Below, one piece after another: positions 7,012 to 15,300 of a DNA stretch of 23,422 nucleotides. The position numbers and the translations under genes were made by a program. The DNA comes from DATJSJ01 sp035504175 (lineage in GTDB: Bacteria > Pseudomonadota > Alphaproteobacteria > Acetobacterales > Acetobacteraceae): positions 1-23,422 of the forward strand of contig DATJSJ010000277.1 of NCBI GenBank assembly GCA_035504175.1. The letters run 5' to 3'. The stretch's first letter is position 1; each line of letters starts with the position of its first letter. Below the pieces are notes generated by a model that was given only the letters and a program-made list of their open reading frames with translations, was not told the DNA's origin and made no database searches.

Positions 7012-8573
7012 ACTCGCCGGGCAGTTCTGCGCCCGGCGTGACGGCGGCGCCGGCCGGGCCTGACAGCCCGGCCGGCACGGCTGCGGTGCTGGAAGTGCGT
7101 GGCCTGGTGAAGCGGTTCATCGGCACATTGGCCCTTGATCACGTCGACTTCGCGCTCCGGCCCGGCGAAATCCATGCGCTGATCGGCGAGAACGGCGCCG
7201 GAAAGTCGACGCTGATCAAGACTCTCGCCGGGCTCTATCCGCCGGACGCCGGCGAAATCCGCCTGGAAGGGCGCGTGGTGCATCCGCATGGCGAGCGCCT
7301 GCCGATCTCGTTCGTGCATCAGGACCTTGGTCTCGTCGACGAGTTGAGCGTGGGCGAAAATGTCGCCCTGGTGGCTGGATATCCCCGCGCGGCCGGCCTG
7401 ATCGACTGGTCGGAAGTCTGGCGGCGCGCCAGCCGCATCTATCAGACGATGGGTGTGGCCGCCCCTGATCCGCGATCGCTGGTCGGCACTCTGAATGCCG
7501 CCAACAAGGCATTGCTCGGCATCGTCCGGGCGCTGTCACGCGAGGCCCGCGTCATCGTGCTCGATGAACCGACCGCCTCCCTGCCGGAGCCCGACGCCCG
7601 GCGCCTGTTCGACGTACTGCGAAAGCTGCGCGCACGGGGAGCGAGTGCGATCTATGTCAGCCATCGCCTGAACGAATTGTTTGGTCTGGTCGACCGCGTC
7701 ACGGTGCTGCGTGACGGACGGCACATCCGCACGGCCCCGATCGCGGAGGTGACACCGGCGTCGCTGGTCGAGGACATGCTCGGCCGCGCCGTCGATTTCG
7801 CCCATGCCGCTCACGTCGAGCACAGAACGCGTGCGGCCGTCCTCGAAGTGACGGAGCTTCGGATCGGTAGCCTCGGACCGACATCCTTCAGGGTCGAGGC
7901 GGGCGAGATCGTCGGTCTGGTCGGCCTACGCGGCGCCGGACAGCGGATGATCGGGCGGGCGATTTTCGGCGAAACGCGTGTGGACCGAGGCCGCATCCTC
8001 CTGGATGGAGCGGAGCTGTCCGTCGCCGACGACATCCCCCGACGAGTGGCCGCCGGGATTGCGCTCCTCGCCGGTGACCGGGTGCGCGAGAGTGTCCTCT
8101 TCGGCATGTCGCTGCGGGAAAATCTGTATCCGGATCCTGCGTTGACGCACGGCAGTGCCTGGCACTTGCTTTCGCCGGCGGGCGAACGGCAGCGTACGCA
8201 AGCCGTCCTGGCGCAATTCGACGTGCGGCCGGCGAACAGCGAGGCGATGATCGACTGGCTGAGCGGCGGCAACCAGCAGAAGGTCTTCGTCGCCCGTTGG
8301 CTTGGCCGGGGCGCACGTGTCTACATCCTCGAGGAGCCGACGGCGGGCGTCGACATCGGCGCCAAGCTGGCGATCCATCGGATGGTGCGCGATGCCGCCA
8401 ACGCAGGTGCCGCGGTTCTGGTGGTGTCGTCGGATTTCGAGGAAGTCGCTGCCCTCTGCGACCGGGCACTGATCATTGCGCGCGGCCAGACGATCGGCGA
8501 GTTGCGCGCTGCGGCCCTGACGATGGACAATCTGGTGGCGCGCTCCTCCCTGGGTGGGTCCGCGGCGGGATAG
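7005..8573 (+). CDS. Sugar ABC importer ATPase, two fused nucleotide-binding domains (RbsA type)
   Basis: Predicted 522-residue cytoplasmic ATPase with two nucleotide-binding domains, the RbsA/MglA layout, powering the importer. In domain 1 Walker A is GENGAGKST (61-69), the Q-loop SFVHQD is near 102 and Walker B is VIVLDEPT (183-190), but the signature is TLNAANKALLG (162-172) instead of the LSxGQ type. In domain 2 Walker A is degenerate (GLRGAGQRM, about 307-315, as is common in this family), the signature LSGGNQQ (419-425) is intact and Walker B reads LEEPTAGVD (442-450). One composite site (Walker A of domain 1 with signature of domain 2) appears complete and the other degenerate. The TTG start overlaps the upstream stop; a later GTG at 7038 is the alternative. 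The first 25 residues are a Pro/Ala/Gly-rich leader. Confidence 0.9.
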   Translation: MLNSPGSSAPGVTAAPAGPDSPAGTAAVLEVRGLVKRFIGTLALDHVDFALRPGEIHALIGENGAGKSTLIKTLAGLYPPDAGEIRLEGRVVHPHGERLPISFVHQDLGLVDELSVGENVALVAGYPRAAGLIDWSEVWRRASRIYQTMGVAAPDPRSLVGTLNAANKALLGIVRALSREARVIVLDEPTASLPEPDARRLFDVLRKLRARGASAIYVSHRLNELFGLVDRVTVLRDGRHIRTAPIAEVTPASLVEDMLGRAVDFAHAAHVEHRTRAAVLEVTELRIGSLGPTSFRVEAGEIVGLVGLRGAGQRMIGRAIFGETRVDRGRILLDGAELSVADDIPRRVAAGIALLAGDRVRESVLFGMSLRENLYPDPALTHGSAWHLLSPAGERQRTQAVLAQFDVRPANSEAMIDWLSGGNQQKVFVARWLGRGARVYILEEPTAGVDIGAKLAIHRMVRDAANAGAAVLVVSSDFEEVAALCDRALIIARGQTIGELRAAALTMDNLVARSSLGGSAAG

Positions 8574-8596
8574 GACATGAGCTGGTGCAACACGCC

Positions 8597-9622
8597 ATGA
8601 AACCTCAGGCAGGCGTTCGCAGCGGCGCGGTGCGCCTCGTCGATTTCGCCCGCGTCTCCGAGTTCATCTCCAACTACGGTCTCGCACTGGTCTTCGTGCT
8701 CGTCATGGTCGCCTTCGGCCTGTTGCGGCCGACGACCTTTCTCAGCGCGTCGAACATCAACAACATCCTGGTCGGCCAATCGGTCACCGCCATGCTCGCG
8801 CTTGCGGAAATGGTGCCGCTGGCGACGCGGCAATTCGACCTCTCGGTCGGATTCCATCTCGGCATGGCGCAAGTGTTGATCGTGGCACTTCAAGTCGACC
8901 AGAATCTCTCCTGGCCTGCGGCAACCGCCATTGTGCTGGCGATCGCGCTCCTGGTCGGGCTGTTCAACGCCATTCTCGTGACCGTGTTCAGCATCGATTC
9001 CTTCATAGCGACGATGGGCGTCGGGACGCTGCTCTATGGCGTGTCCAACTGGTACACGGGTGGGCAGCAGATCGTCGGGATGAATCTCCCGGAGACGTTT
9101 GGCAACCTGACCCAGATCGTTGGCCACGTGCCGCTTCCCGCGGTCTACGTCGCGATCGTGGCGATTGTCTTGTGGATCGTCACTGAGCGCCTTCCGGTCG
9201 GTCGGGCTCTCTACGTCATCGGCGCGAGCCCGCGCGCGGCCGAGCTGATTGGCATCAGAGTGGCGCGGCACGTCGGCGGCGCGTTCGTCGTATCCGGCCT
9301 GCTCAGCGGCATCGCCGGCATCATGCTCGGCAGCATATTGCAAGCCGGGACGCCGTCGGTCGGTCCCGAATATCTCCTTCCCGCCTTCGCGGCCACCTTG
9401 CTGGGCGCAACCTCGATCCGCCCCGGGCGGGTGAACGTCGTCGGCACCCTGTTGGCCGTGCTGATCCTGGCGTTCTCGTTCTCCGGTGTGCAACAGTTGG
9501 GGGCGCCGTTCTTCGTTCAGTATTTCTTCAACGGCGGCATCCTGATCATCGCGGTCGGTCTATCGGTCTACGCCGCGGCGCGCCGGCGGCAGGTGGCGAC
9601 CGCGGGTGAGGATAGCGAATAG
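8597..9622 (+). CDS. Sugar ABC importer permease (RbsC type)
   Basis: Predicted 341-residue inner-membrane permease of the BPD_transp_2/RbsC family, forming the channel with the adjacent ATPase. Hydrophobic segments alternate along the whole length (for example LALVFVLVMVAFGLL near 29-43, ATAIVLAIALLVGLFNAIL near 114-132, and the C-terminal GGILIIAVGLSVYAA). The cytoplasmic coupling region typical of the family is recognisable as GASPRAAELIGI near 213-224. ATG at 8597 gives a normal N-terminus with a basic leader; an in-frame GTG at 8585 is possible. It starts 23 bp after the ATPase and ends 13 bp before the SMP-30 gene, so these are clearly one operon. Family assignment is firm; substrate unknown. 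Confidence 0.9.
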   Translation: MKPQAGVRSGAVRLVDFARVSEFISNYGLALVFVLVMVAFGLLRPTTFLSASNINNILVGQSVTAMLALAEMVPLATRQFDLSVGFHLGMAQVLIVALQVDQNLSWPAATAIVLAIALLVGLFNAILVTVFSIDSFIATMGVGTLLYGVSNWYTGGQQIVGMNLPETFGNLTQIVGHVPLPAVYVAIVAIVLWIVTERLPVGRALYVIGASPRAAELIGIRVARHVGGAFVVSGLLSGIAGIMLGSILQAGTPSVGPEYLLPAFAATLLGATSIRPGRVNVVGTLLAVLILAFSFSGVQQLGAPFFVQYFFNGGILIIAVGLSVYAAARRRQVATAGEDSE

Positions 9623-9635
9623 GGGAAACCTGGCC

Positions 9636-10559
9636 ATGAGCAGCCCGAACGAGGATCCGTTCGAGATCGTTGATCAGCGCTTCCGGCAGTACACGATTCC
9701 CATCGTCTGGCTCGAGCGGCTTCATACCGGCATGCGATGGGCCGAAGGGCCGGCCTATTTCGCAGACCTACGCTGCCTGATCTGGAGCGATCTGCCGAAC
9801 AACCGGATGCTGCGCTGGGAGGAAGAGACAGGTGCGGTGAGCGTGTTCCGCGCGCCCTCGAATTTCTCCAACGGCAACACCCGTGATCGCGCCGGTCGTC
9901 TCGTCACCTGCGAGCATCAGACCCGGCGGGTGACCCGAACCGAGCTTGACGGCAGCATCACCGTGCTGGCCGACCGCTATGAGGGCAAACGTCTGAACTC
10001 TCCCAACGATGTCGTCGTGAAATCCGATGGCACCATCTGGTTCACCGATCCGAGCTACGGCATCAGCGCGGAGTATGAGGGCGGCAAGGTCGAAAGCGAG
10101 ATCGGTGCCTGCAACGTCTATCGACTGGACCCGCGCGACCGCAGCCTGCAGGTCGTCGCAGACGACTTCAGCCGGCCGAACGGGATCGCCTTTTCTCCGG
10201 ATGAGGCCACTCTCTACATTGCCGATTCCGGCTTCTGGCCGGATCCCACCAAGCCGCATCACATCCGCGCCTTTCGTGTGGACGCCGACAACCGGCTGAG
10301 CGCGAGCCGCGTGCTGGCCGACATTTCACCCGGCATCGCCGACGGATTCCGCGTCGATGTGGATGGCAATGTGTGGACCAGCGCGGGGGATGGCGTGCAG
10401 TGCGTGACGCCGGGCGGCGATCTGATCGGGAAGATCAAGGTTCCGGAAAAGGTGGCGAACGTCTGCTTCGGCGGACCGAAGCGGAACCGCCTCTTCATCT
10501 GCGGCTTCACGTCGCTTTACGCAGTCTACCTGAACACCCAGGGCGTGCAGCGGCCGTGA
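9636..10559 (+). CDS. SMP-30/gluconolactonase-like lactonase
   Basis: Predicted 307-residue six-bladed beta-propeller of the SMP-30/gluconolactonase/LRE family, which hydrolyses sugar lactones with a divalent cation. Expected metal and active-site positions are present: E37 in AEGPAY, N124 in LNSPND, N182 in RPNGIAFSPDE and D236 in ADGFRVD. The blade repeats DGTIWFTDPSYG and ATLYIADSG are typical. The start ATG at 9636 follows AGGGGAAA (9621..9628); an in-frame ATG at 9606 lies inside the permease gene. No signal peptide is seen, so it is cytoplasmic. After import and GMC/SDR oxidation of a cyclic sugar-like substrate, opening of the lactone by this enzyme is the natural next step; the two MBL hydrolases of the divergent arm are possible alternatives for the same step. 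Confidence 0.9.
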   Translation: MSSPNEDPFEIVDQRFRQYTIPIVWLERLHTGMRWAEGPAYFADLRCLIWSDLPNNRMLRWEEETGAVSVFRAPSNFSNGNTRDRAGRLVTCEHQTRRVTRTELDGSITVLADRYEGKRLNSPNDVVVKSDGTIWFTDPSYGISAEYEGGKVESEIGACNVYRLDPRDRSLQVVADDFSRPNGIAFSPDEATLYIADSGFWPDPTKPHHIRAFRVDADNRLSASRVLADISPGIADGFRVDVDGNVWTSAGDGVQCVTPGGDLIGKIKVPEKVANVCFGGPKRNRLFICGFTSLYAVYLNTQGVQRP

Positions 10560-10654
10560 GCGCAGACCCGGCCCGCTTGCCGCCTGGGAGCCGTGGGATC
10601 GGATTGCGCCGACGCGACGCTGTCGCCGTGATCGCATGCGGGATGGTGCCCTTG

Positions 10655-10665
10655 TGACCAGGTCA
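10655..10665. promoter_or_regulatory. Operator-like dyad upstream of the GntR gene
   Basis: TGACC-A-GGTCA is a perfect 5-bp inverted repeat with a one-base centre, 69 bp before the GntR start. It shares TGAC/GTCA half-sites with the longer dyad at 2882..2898, but the spacing differs by two bases, so binding of one protein to both is not established. It could serve autoregulation of the GntR gene. Confidence 0.3.
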
Positions 10666-10734
10666 GTGTTACGGGCGGGCTGAAATGCACGCGACCTCCT
10701 GCCGGGTCGGCATCGGTTCCGGACAAGAAGTCTG

Positions 10735-11574
10735 ATGCGGTCTCTGGAAGTGCGAGCCGGAGACACGGACGGGCAGTCGGCATCCGAACAACTGCTGAGA
10801 CCGCTTGGCCGGGCGACGTTGCCGCAGGAAATTGTCGCCGCCATTGCCGAGTTGATCATGCGACGCGTGTGGCGGCCCGGGGATCGGATCCCGCCCGAGA
10901 AGGAACTCGCCGCCCGCTTCAATGTCGGACGCTCGACGATCCGGGAGGCGATCAAGAGTCTGGTCATCGTCGGGGTCATCGACTCGCGTCCCGGCGATGG
11001 CTCGTTCATTCGCGAATCGCAGTCCGCTCTGCTCTCGGGCGCATTCCAGTGGGGCATGCTCCTGACGGAGCGCAATCTGAGCGACCTCGTCGACATGCGG
11101 GTCTTGATAGAGGGCGAGTGTGCCGCTCGCGCTGCGACCTTCGGCAGCCCCGACATGGCACCCCGGCTGGTCCGCATGGTCGAGCGGATGCAGGGCGAGC
11201 GATATCGTCCTCAGGAGTTCATGCAGCTGGACAACGAATTCCACGCGGAGATCGCCACCGCCGCCCGCAATGCTCTCTATCTCAGCGTGTCGAACACAAT
11301 TCAGAGCCTGGTCAGCGTCTGGTATATCGGGACGTTTCGGCTGGAGCCCACGAAGGCGGCGACGATCGCCGAGCATTCGGCGATTGCGTCTGCGATCCAG
11401 GCGGGAGACGCGCTTGGGGCGCGGGAGGCGATGCGACGGCACGTCGTGCTCGCCGCGCAGCGGCTGCAGAAGGTCCTCAACGAGGAGAACGTCGATCAGG
11501 CTGCGCCCGCGAGGCGTGGTAAGGCACGTCGCGGCCGCGTCGGCCGCGGAGGACCTGCCGACACCTGCGCCTAG
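10735..11574 (+). CDS. GntR-family transcriptional regulator, FadR/FCD subfamily
   Basis: Predicted 279-residue DNA-binding regulator. The winged helix-turn-helix covers residues 28-93, with the GntR hallmark RPGDRIPPEKELAARFNV followed by GRSTIREA in the recognition helix and a GDGSFI wing. The C-terminal all-helical FCD ligand domain (about 115-245) keeps the usual metal ligands D166, H170, H214 and H236. Such regulators normally repress a nearby catabolic or transport operon and release DNA on binding a pathway acid. After about residue 255 there is a basic Arg/Lys/Gly tail not typical of the family. The coding sequence there contains an 8-bp inverted repeat (11530..11548). The start ATG has only a weak upstream purine run. 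It lies 175 bp after the SMP-30 gene with its own dyad, so it may have its own promoter. Confidence 0.9.
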   Translation: MRSLEVRAGDTDGQSASEQLLRPLGRATLPQEIVAAIAELIMRRVWRPGDRIPPEKELAARFNVGRSTIREAIKSLVIVGVIDSRPGDGSFIRESQSALLSGAFQWGMLLTERNLSDLVDMRVLIEGECAARAATFGSPDMAPRLVRMVERMQGERYRPQEFMQLDNEFHAEIATAARNALYLSVSNTIQSLVSVWYIGTFRLEPTKAATIAEHSAIASAIQAGDALGAREAMRRHVVLAAQRLQKVLNEENVDQAAPARRGKARRGRVGRGGPADTCA

Positions 11575-12358
11575 TCCGGGCGTATCGGATCGCGATGTCC
11601 GCGGGCGGATTCCCATGCGACCCGATCCCAATGCGCGGCGGGATCGCCAACCGTCGTGAGTGATGTGCCGTGGCACGGTCGGGAGCCAGGGCCGGTGCGC
11701 CGGTTTCGCTCGGCGCGGTAGGGACGAAGGGTCGCAGTCAGAACGCACGCCAGATGGTCATCGCCGGTGCAGGGATCGCGTCGACGCGCGACGGCGCCCA
11801 CCCGAACCGCGGCGGGCGACGCACCAGCTCCTGTGTGGCCGGGCGGGCATACCCGCAGGCGTCAGCTGGTAGTGTGAAACGCAGGCGGCGACGATCCCAC
11901 CGGCCTTTTTTTGCGAGGCGTCCCGGATTTGAAGAGTCGGTGCTGTCCGACATTGACTCGCGTCCCGCGAATCGGAAGTCACTCCAGCTTGTAGAATCGA
12001 AACCGCCGACCGTCCTTCTGATCGCCAGCCGGCCCGCCAGCCCGCCGCCAGGCCCGCGGTTCCGCGCTCAGCTCCGGATCCCGACCGTCGCATCCGTCGC
12101 ATCCAGCAGCCGAATCCGAGCCTCCATCCCTGTCCCGATCTCGGCGTCCGACCAGGACACCGCGACGCCCCGGCAACCGGCGCGGCGGCTCGAACGCGCG
12201 CCGATCACGTCGTGACGGGCGCAGGGACGAAGACCCGAACGGATCGCGTTAACCCGTTGATTACGGGATTCGCGGAATAGTCGACGCGTTCCGGGCCGGC
12301 CCTCCGGCACGGAATCAGAGCGTTTGCGACTCCTTATCCTGCAAGCCACGAGGCCGAG
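11575..12358. other. 784-bp region without a convincing gene
   Basis: Open frames exist on both strands, but their translations are Arg/Pro/Ser-rich, lack family motifs and overlap one another, as expected for non-coding GC-rich DNA. Features seen: a near-palindrome GTGCC-GT-GGCAC at 11665..11676, a T7 run at 11906..11912 without a good preceding stem, a GTCGG/CCGAC stem at 11936..11951 and a CCCGT-N5-ACGGG dyad at 12253..12267 about 90 bp before the next gene. It separates the catabolic locus from the repeat-protein gene and must hold the promoter of the latter. Confidence 0.5.
12253..12267. promoter_or_regulatory. Small dyad upstream of the repeat-protein gene
   Basis: CCCGT-TGATT-ACGGG is a perfect 5-bp inverted repeat in the relatively AT-rich stretch preceding the 1034-residue gene. 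It could be an operator or part of a promoter region. The repeat is short enough to be chance. Confidence 0.22.
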
Positions 12359-15300
12359 ATGACGGTCGAAGTCGTCGACAGCGCGTTCGCAAGTCCGGAC
12401 GCACAGAGCGTCCGGATGTCGCAGATCCTGTCCGTCACGGCGGACGGTTCGAACCCGACCTACCTGATCGTCTCCGGTCTTGACCGCGACGAATACACCG
12501 CGGGCGAGAGCGGTACCACCGGGACGCTGAGCGGGGACGGAGAGAGCGCCGCCTTCACCGCGATCGGCGGCGATGAGCGCGGCGTCGGCATCGTCTTCAC
12601 CTGGGACGCGGCCAGCGGCACCTATGAGAATGCCACCTACGGCAACCTCCTGGACCTCACATACAACTCGTCCGCCAGCGCCGGTGAACTCGCGGATCTC
12701 AGCTTCTTCGGCACCAACACCGCCTCGCTGACCTCGGCCTACGCCGATGACAGCGTCACGATGGCGGTCAATCCGGGCGACTGGACCGACTACGGCACGG
12801 CAACCTTCGCCACGCAGTCGGTCGGCGCGGCCACCGCGACCACCCAGGCGACACCGGATTCGATCTGCTCGACGGCGATGAAATTCGTCGGCGACGCCTG
12901 GAACGACGAGGGATGCTGGCTGCTGGCGAGCACCATCGACGCCGAGGCGGGCGCAGGGCTGACGGTTGCGAGCAGCGCGGTCGGCACCGCCGGGGTCGAT
13001 GCGACGAGCAGCGAGTGGAAGGTCGCTTATAACGGGCCGGCCAGCGCGAACGGCGCCTGGGAGTCGCTGCTCCGGGCCGGCGACCAGGTCGTCTTCGAGC
13101 CCGCCGGCGGCGGCGGCCACATCACCACCGTGGTGTCCGGCTCGGGCACGAGCGCCATGCTCGTCGACAACATGGCCTACGCCGGCGGGGCGAACAGCGC
13201 GCATGACGGCAGCGCCAGCGACATCACCGTCCTGGCGCCGCATCCGGCCAGCCAGGAATTCACCGGCGTCAACGCCGCGACGGTGGTCGTCTATCGCCTG
13301 GATACGCCGACCGTCACTGGGCTGGTGGCGAACGATGCGCTGGGCCTCGGTCAGTCGCAATCACTTGCCGCGCTGTTCTCGGCGTCCGACTGGGCCGGCA
13401 CCCGCATCGTCGCCTACCAGGCCTACGCCACCCCGTCCTATGGCAGCATCACCGTCAACGGCGTCGCCAGCTCGACCGCGCGTTCGGCCGCGACCGCCGC
13501 GGCGTCGGCAAGTTTGGGCGGGCTCGGCTTCCTGGCGGGCTCGGCGGCGGGCACGGACACGGTCGAGCTCCGCGCCGAGAACGCGAGCGGCTACTGGGGC
13601 GATTGGTCGTCGGTCACCGTCGCGGTGAGCGGCTCGGCGCCAGCCACGAAGGCCGCGCCGCCGAAGCTCACCGATCGGACCGGTTCGCAGAGCGTGCTGA
13701 CTGGCCACGCGCTGAGCTTTGCGCTCGCCGCCGACACGTTCACCGACCCGCAGGGCCAGGCGCTCACATACACGGCGGCGCTTTCCAGTCGTGCGGCGCT
13801 GCCGGGCTGGCTTGCGTTCGACGCTGCGACCGGAATCTTCTCCGGGACGGCGCCGAGCACAGCGCAGACGCTGACGATCCGGGTGACCGCGACCGACACG
13901 AGCAACCTCGCAGCCACGGAGACCTTCACCCTGGCGGTGAAGGCGCCGCCGCCGCCGCGGCTGGTCAAGGCCATCGCGACGCAGAAAGCCTATGAGGGAC
14001 ACGCCTTCAGCTTCGCCGTCGCCGGTACCTTCGTCGACCCCAACAGCGAGGCGCTGACCTACACGGCCACGCTCGCGAACGGGGCGGCGCTGCCGTCCTG
14101 GCTCAGCTTCAACGCGACGACGCAGACGTTCAGCGGGGTCGCCCCGGCGACGGCGTCGAACACGGCGATCAAGCTCACCGCAACCGACACCGGCGGCGGC
14201 GTTGCCTCGGCGAGCTTCACCCTCTCCGACGTGCTCGACACGCCCGCCGCCAGAAGCGCCTCAGCCCAGGTCACCGGCGGCACCGCGTTCTCGATCGTCC
14301 TGCCTGCCAATCTCTTCACCGACCCGCTCGGCGAGTCGCTGACCTACAGCCTCACCCAGGCCAACGGCCAGGCGCTGCCGAGCTGGCTGCATTTCAATGC
14401 ATCGACCCGGACGCTGTCCGGCACCGGGCTGCCGACTCCGGTCGTCAAGACCACCGCCCTCAAGCTCACCGCCACGAACACGGATGGCGGCTCGGCCTCC
14501 GAGTCGTTCAGGCTCACCGACCGGCCGCCCGCGGCGCCAACCGTCACGGGCGGGACGCTGGGAGCGACCGTCTACGCCGGCCAGGCGGTCGCGCTCTCAG
14601 GAGGCAGCTTCACCGACCCGCAGGGCATGGCCTTGACCTACGCGGCGACGCTCGCGAACGGCCAGGCGCTGCCGTCCTGGCTCAGCTTCGACCCGGCGAC
14701 GCTGCACTTCTCGGGAACCGCGCCGACCACGGCCGGCACGACGCCGATCAAGCTGACCGCGACGGATTCGGGCGGCGCGGTCAAGAGCCAGATCCTGACG
14801 GTCGGCGACAAGGGCGTCGACACGCCGACGCTGGCGCACCGGACGACCGCATCGAGCTGGACCGTCGGGACGGCGGCGAATCTCGCGGTCGCGGCGAACA
14901 CCTTCACCGACCCGCTCGGCGAGCACCTGACCTACAGCGTCACCGAGGCGAACGGGCAGGCGCTGCCCTCGGGCCTGTCGTTCAACCCGGCGACGGACAC
15001 GATCAGCGGCACGTGCCCGATCACGCCGGGCTCGCTCGGCCTGCAGGTGACGGCCACGAACACGAGCGGGCGGAGCGCCACCGAACGGGTCGCGGTCGCG
15101 ATCCATGCGGCAGCGCCGGTGGCGAGCGGGCACACGGGAAGCGTGATCCTCCTCGATTCGCAGCCGGTGTCGGTCGCGCTGGCGAGCGGGTTCACCGATC
15201 CGCAGGCATCGGCCTTGCGCTTCACCGCCATCGAGACCTCCGGCCCGAATGCTGCGTCCTGGCTGCACATCGATTCCCAGACCGGCGTTCTGAGCGGCAT

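Noticed and set aside
11906..11912. T7 run as an intrinsic terminator for the GntR gene
   Set aside because: No convincing stem precedes it and it lies about 330 bp beyond the GntR stop. GGCC just before it does not pair well upstream.
11915..12000. tRNA-like stretch on the minus strand (TTCAAATCC resembling a T-loop)
   Set aside because: The flanking bases do not form a T-stem or acceptor stem, and no D-arm or anticodon arm can be drawn.
11670..12215. 181-codon plus-strand frame in the gene-poor region
   Set aside because: It is Arg/Pro/Ser-rich throughout, has no ribosome binding site and no motif, and overlaps equally open frames on the other strand.
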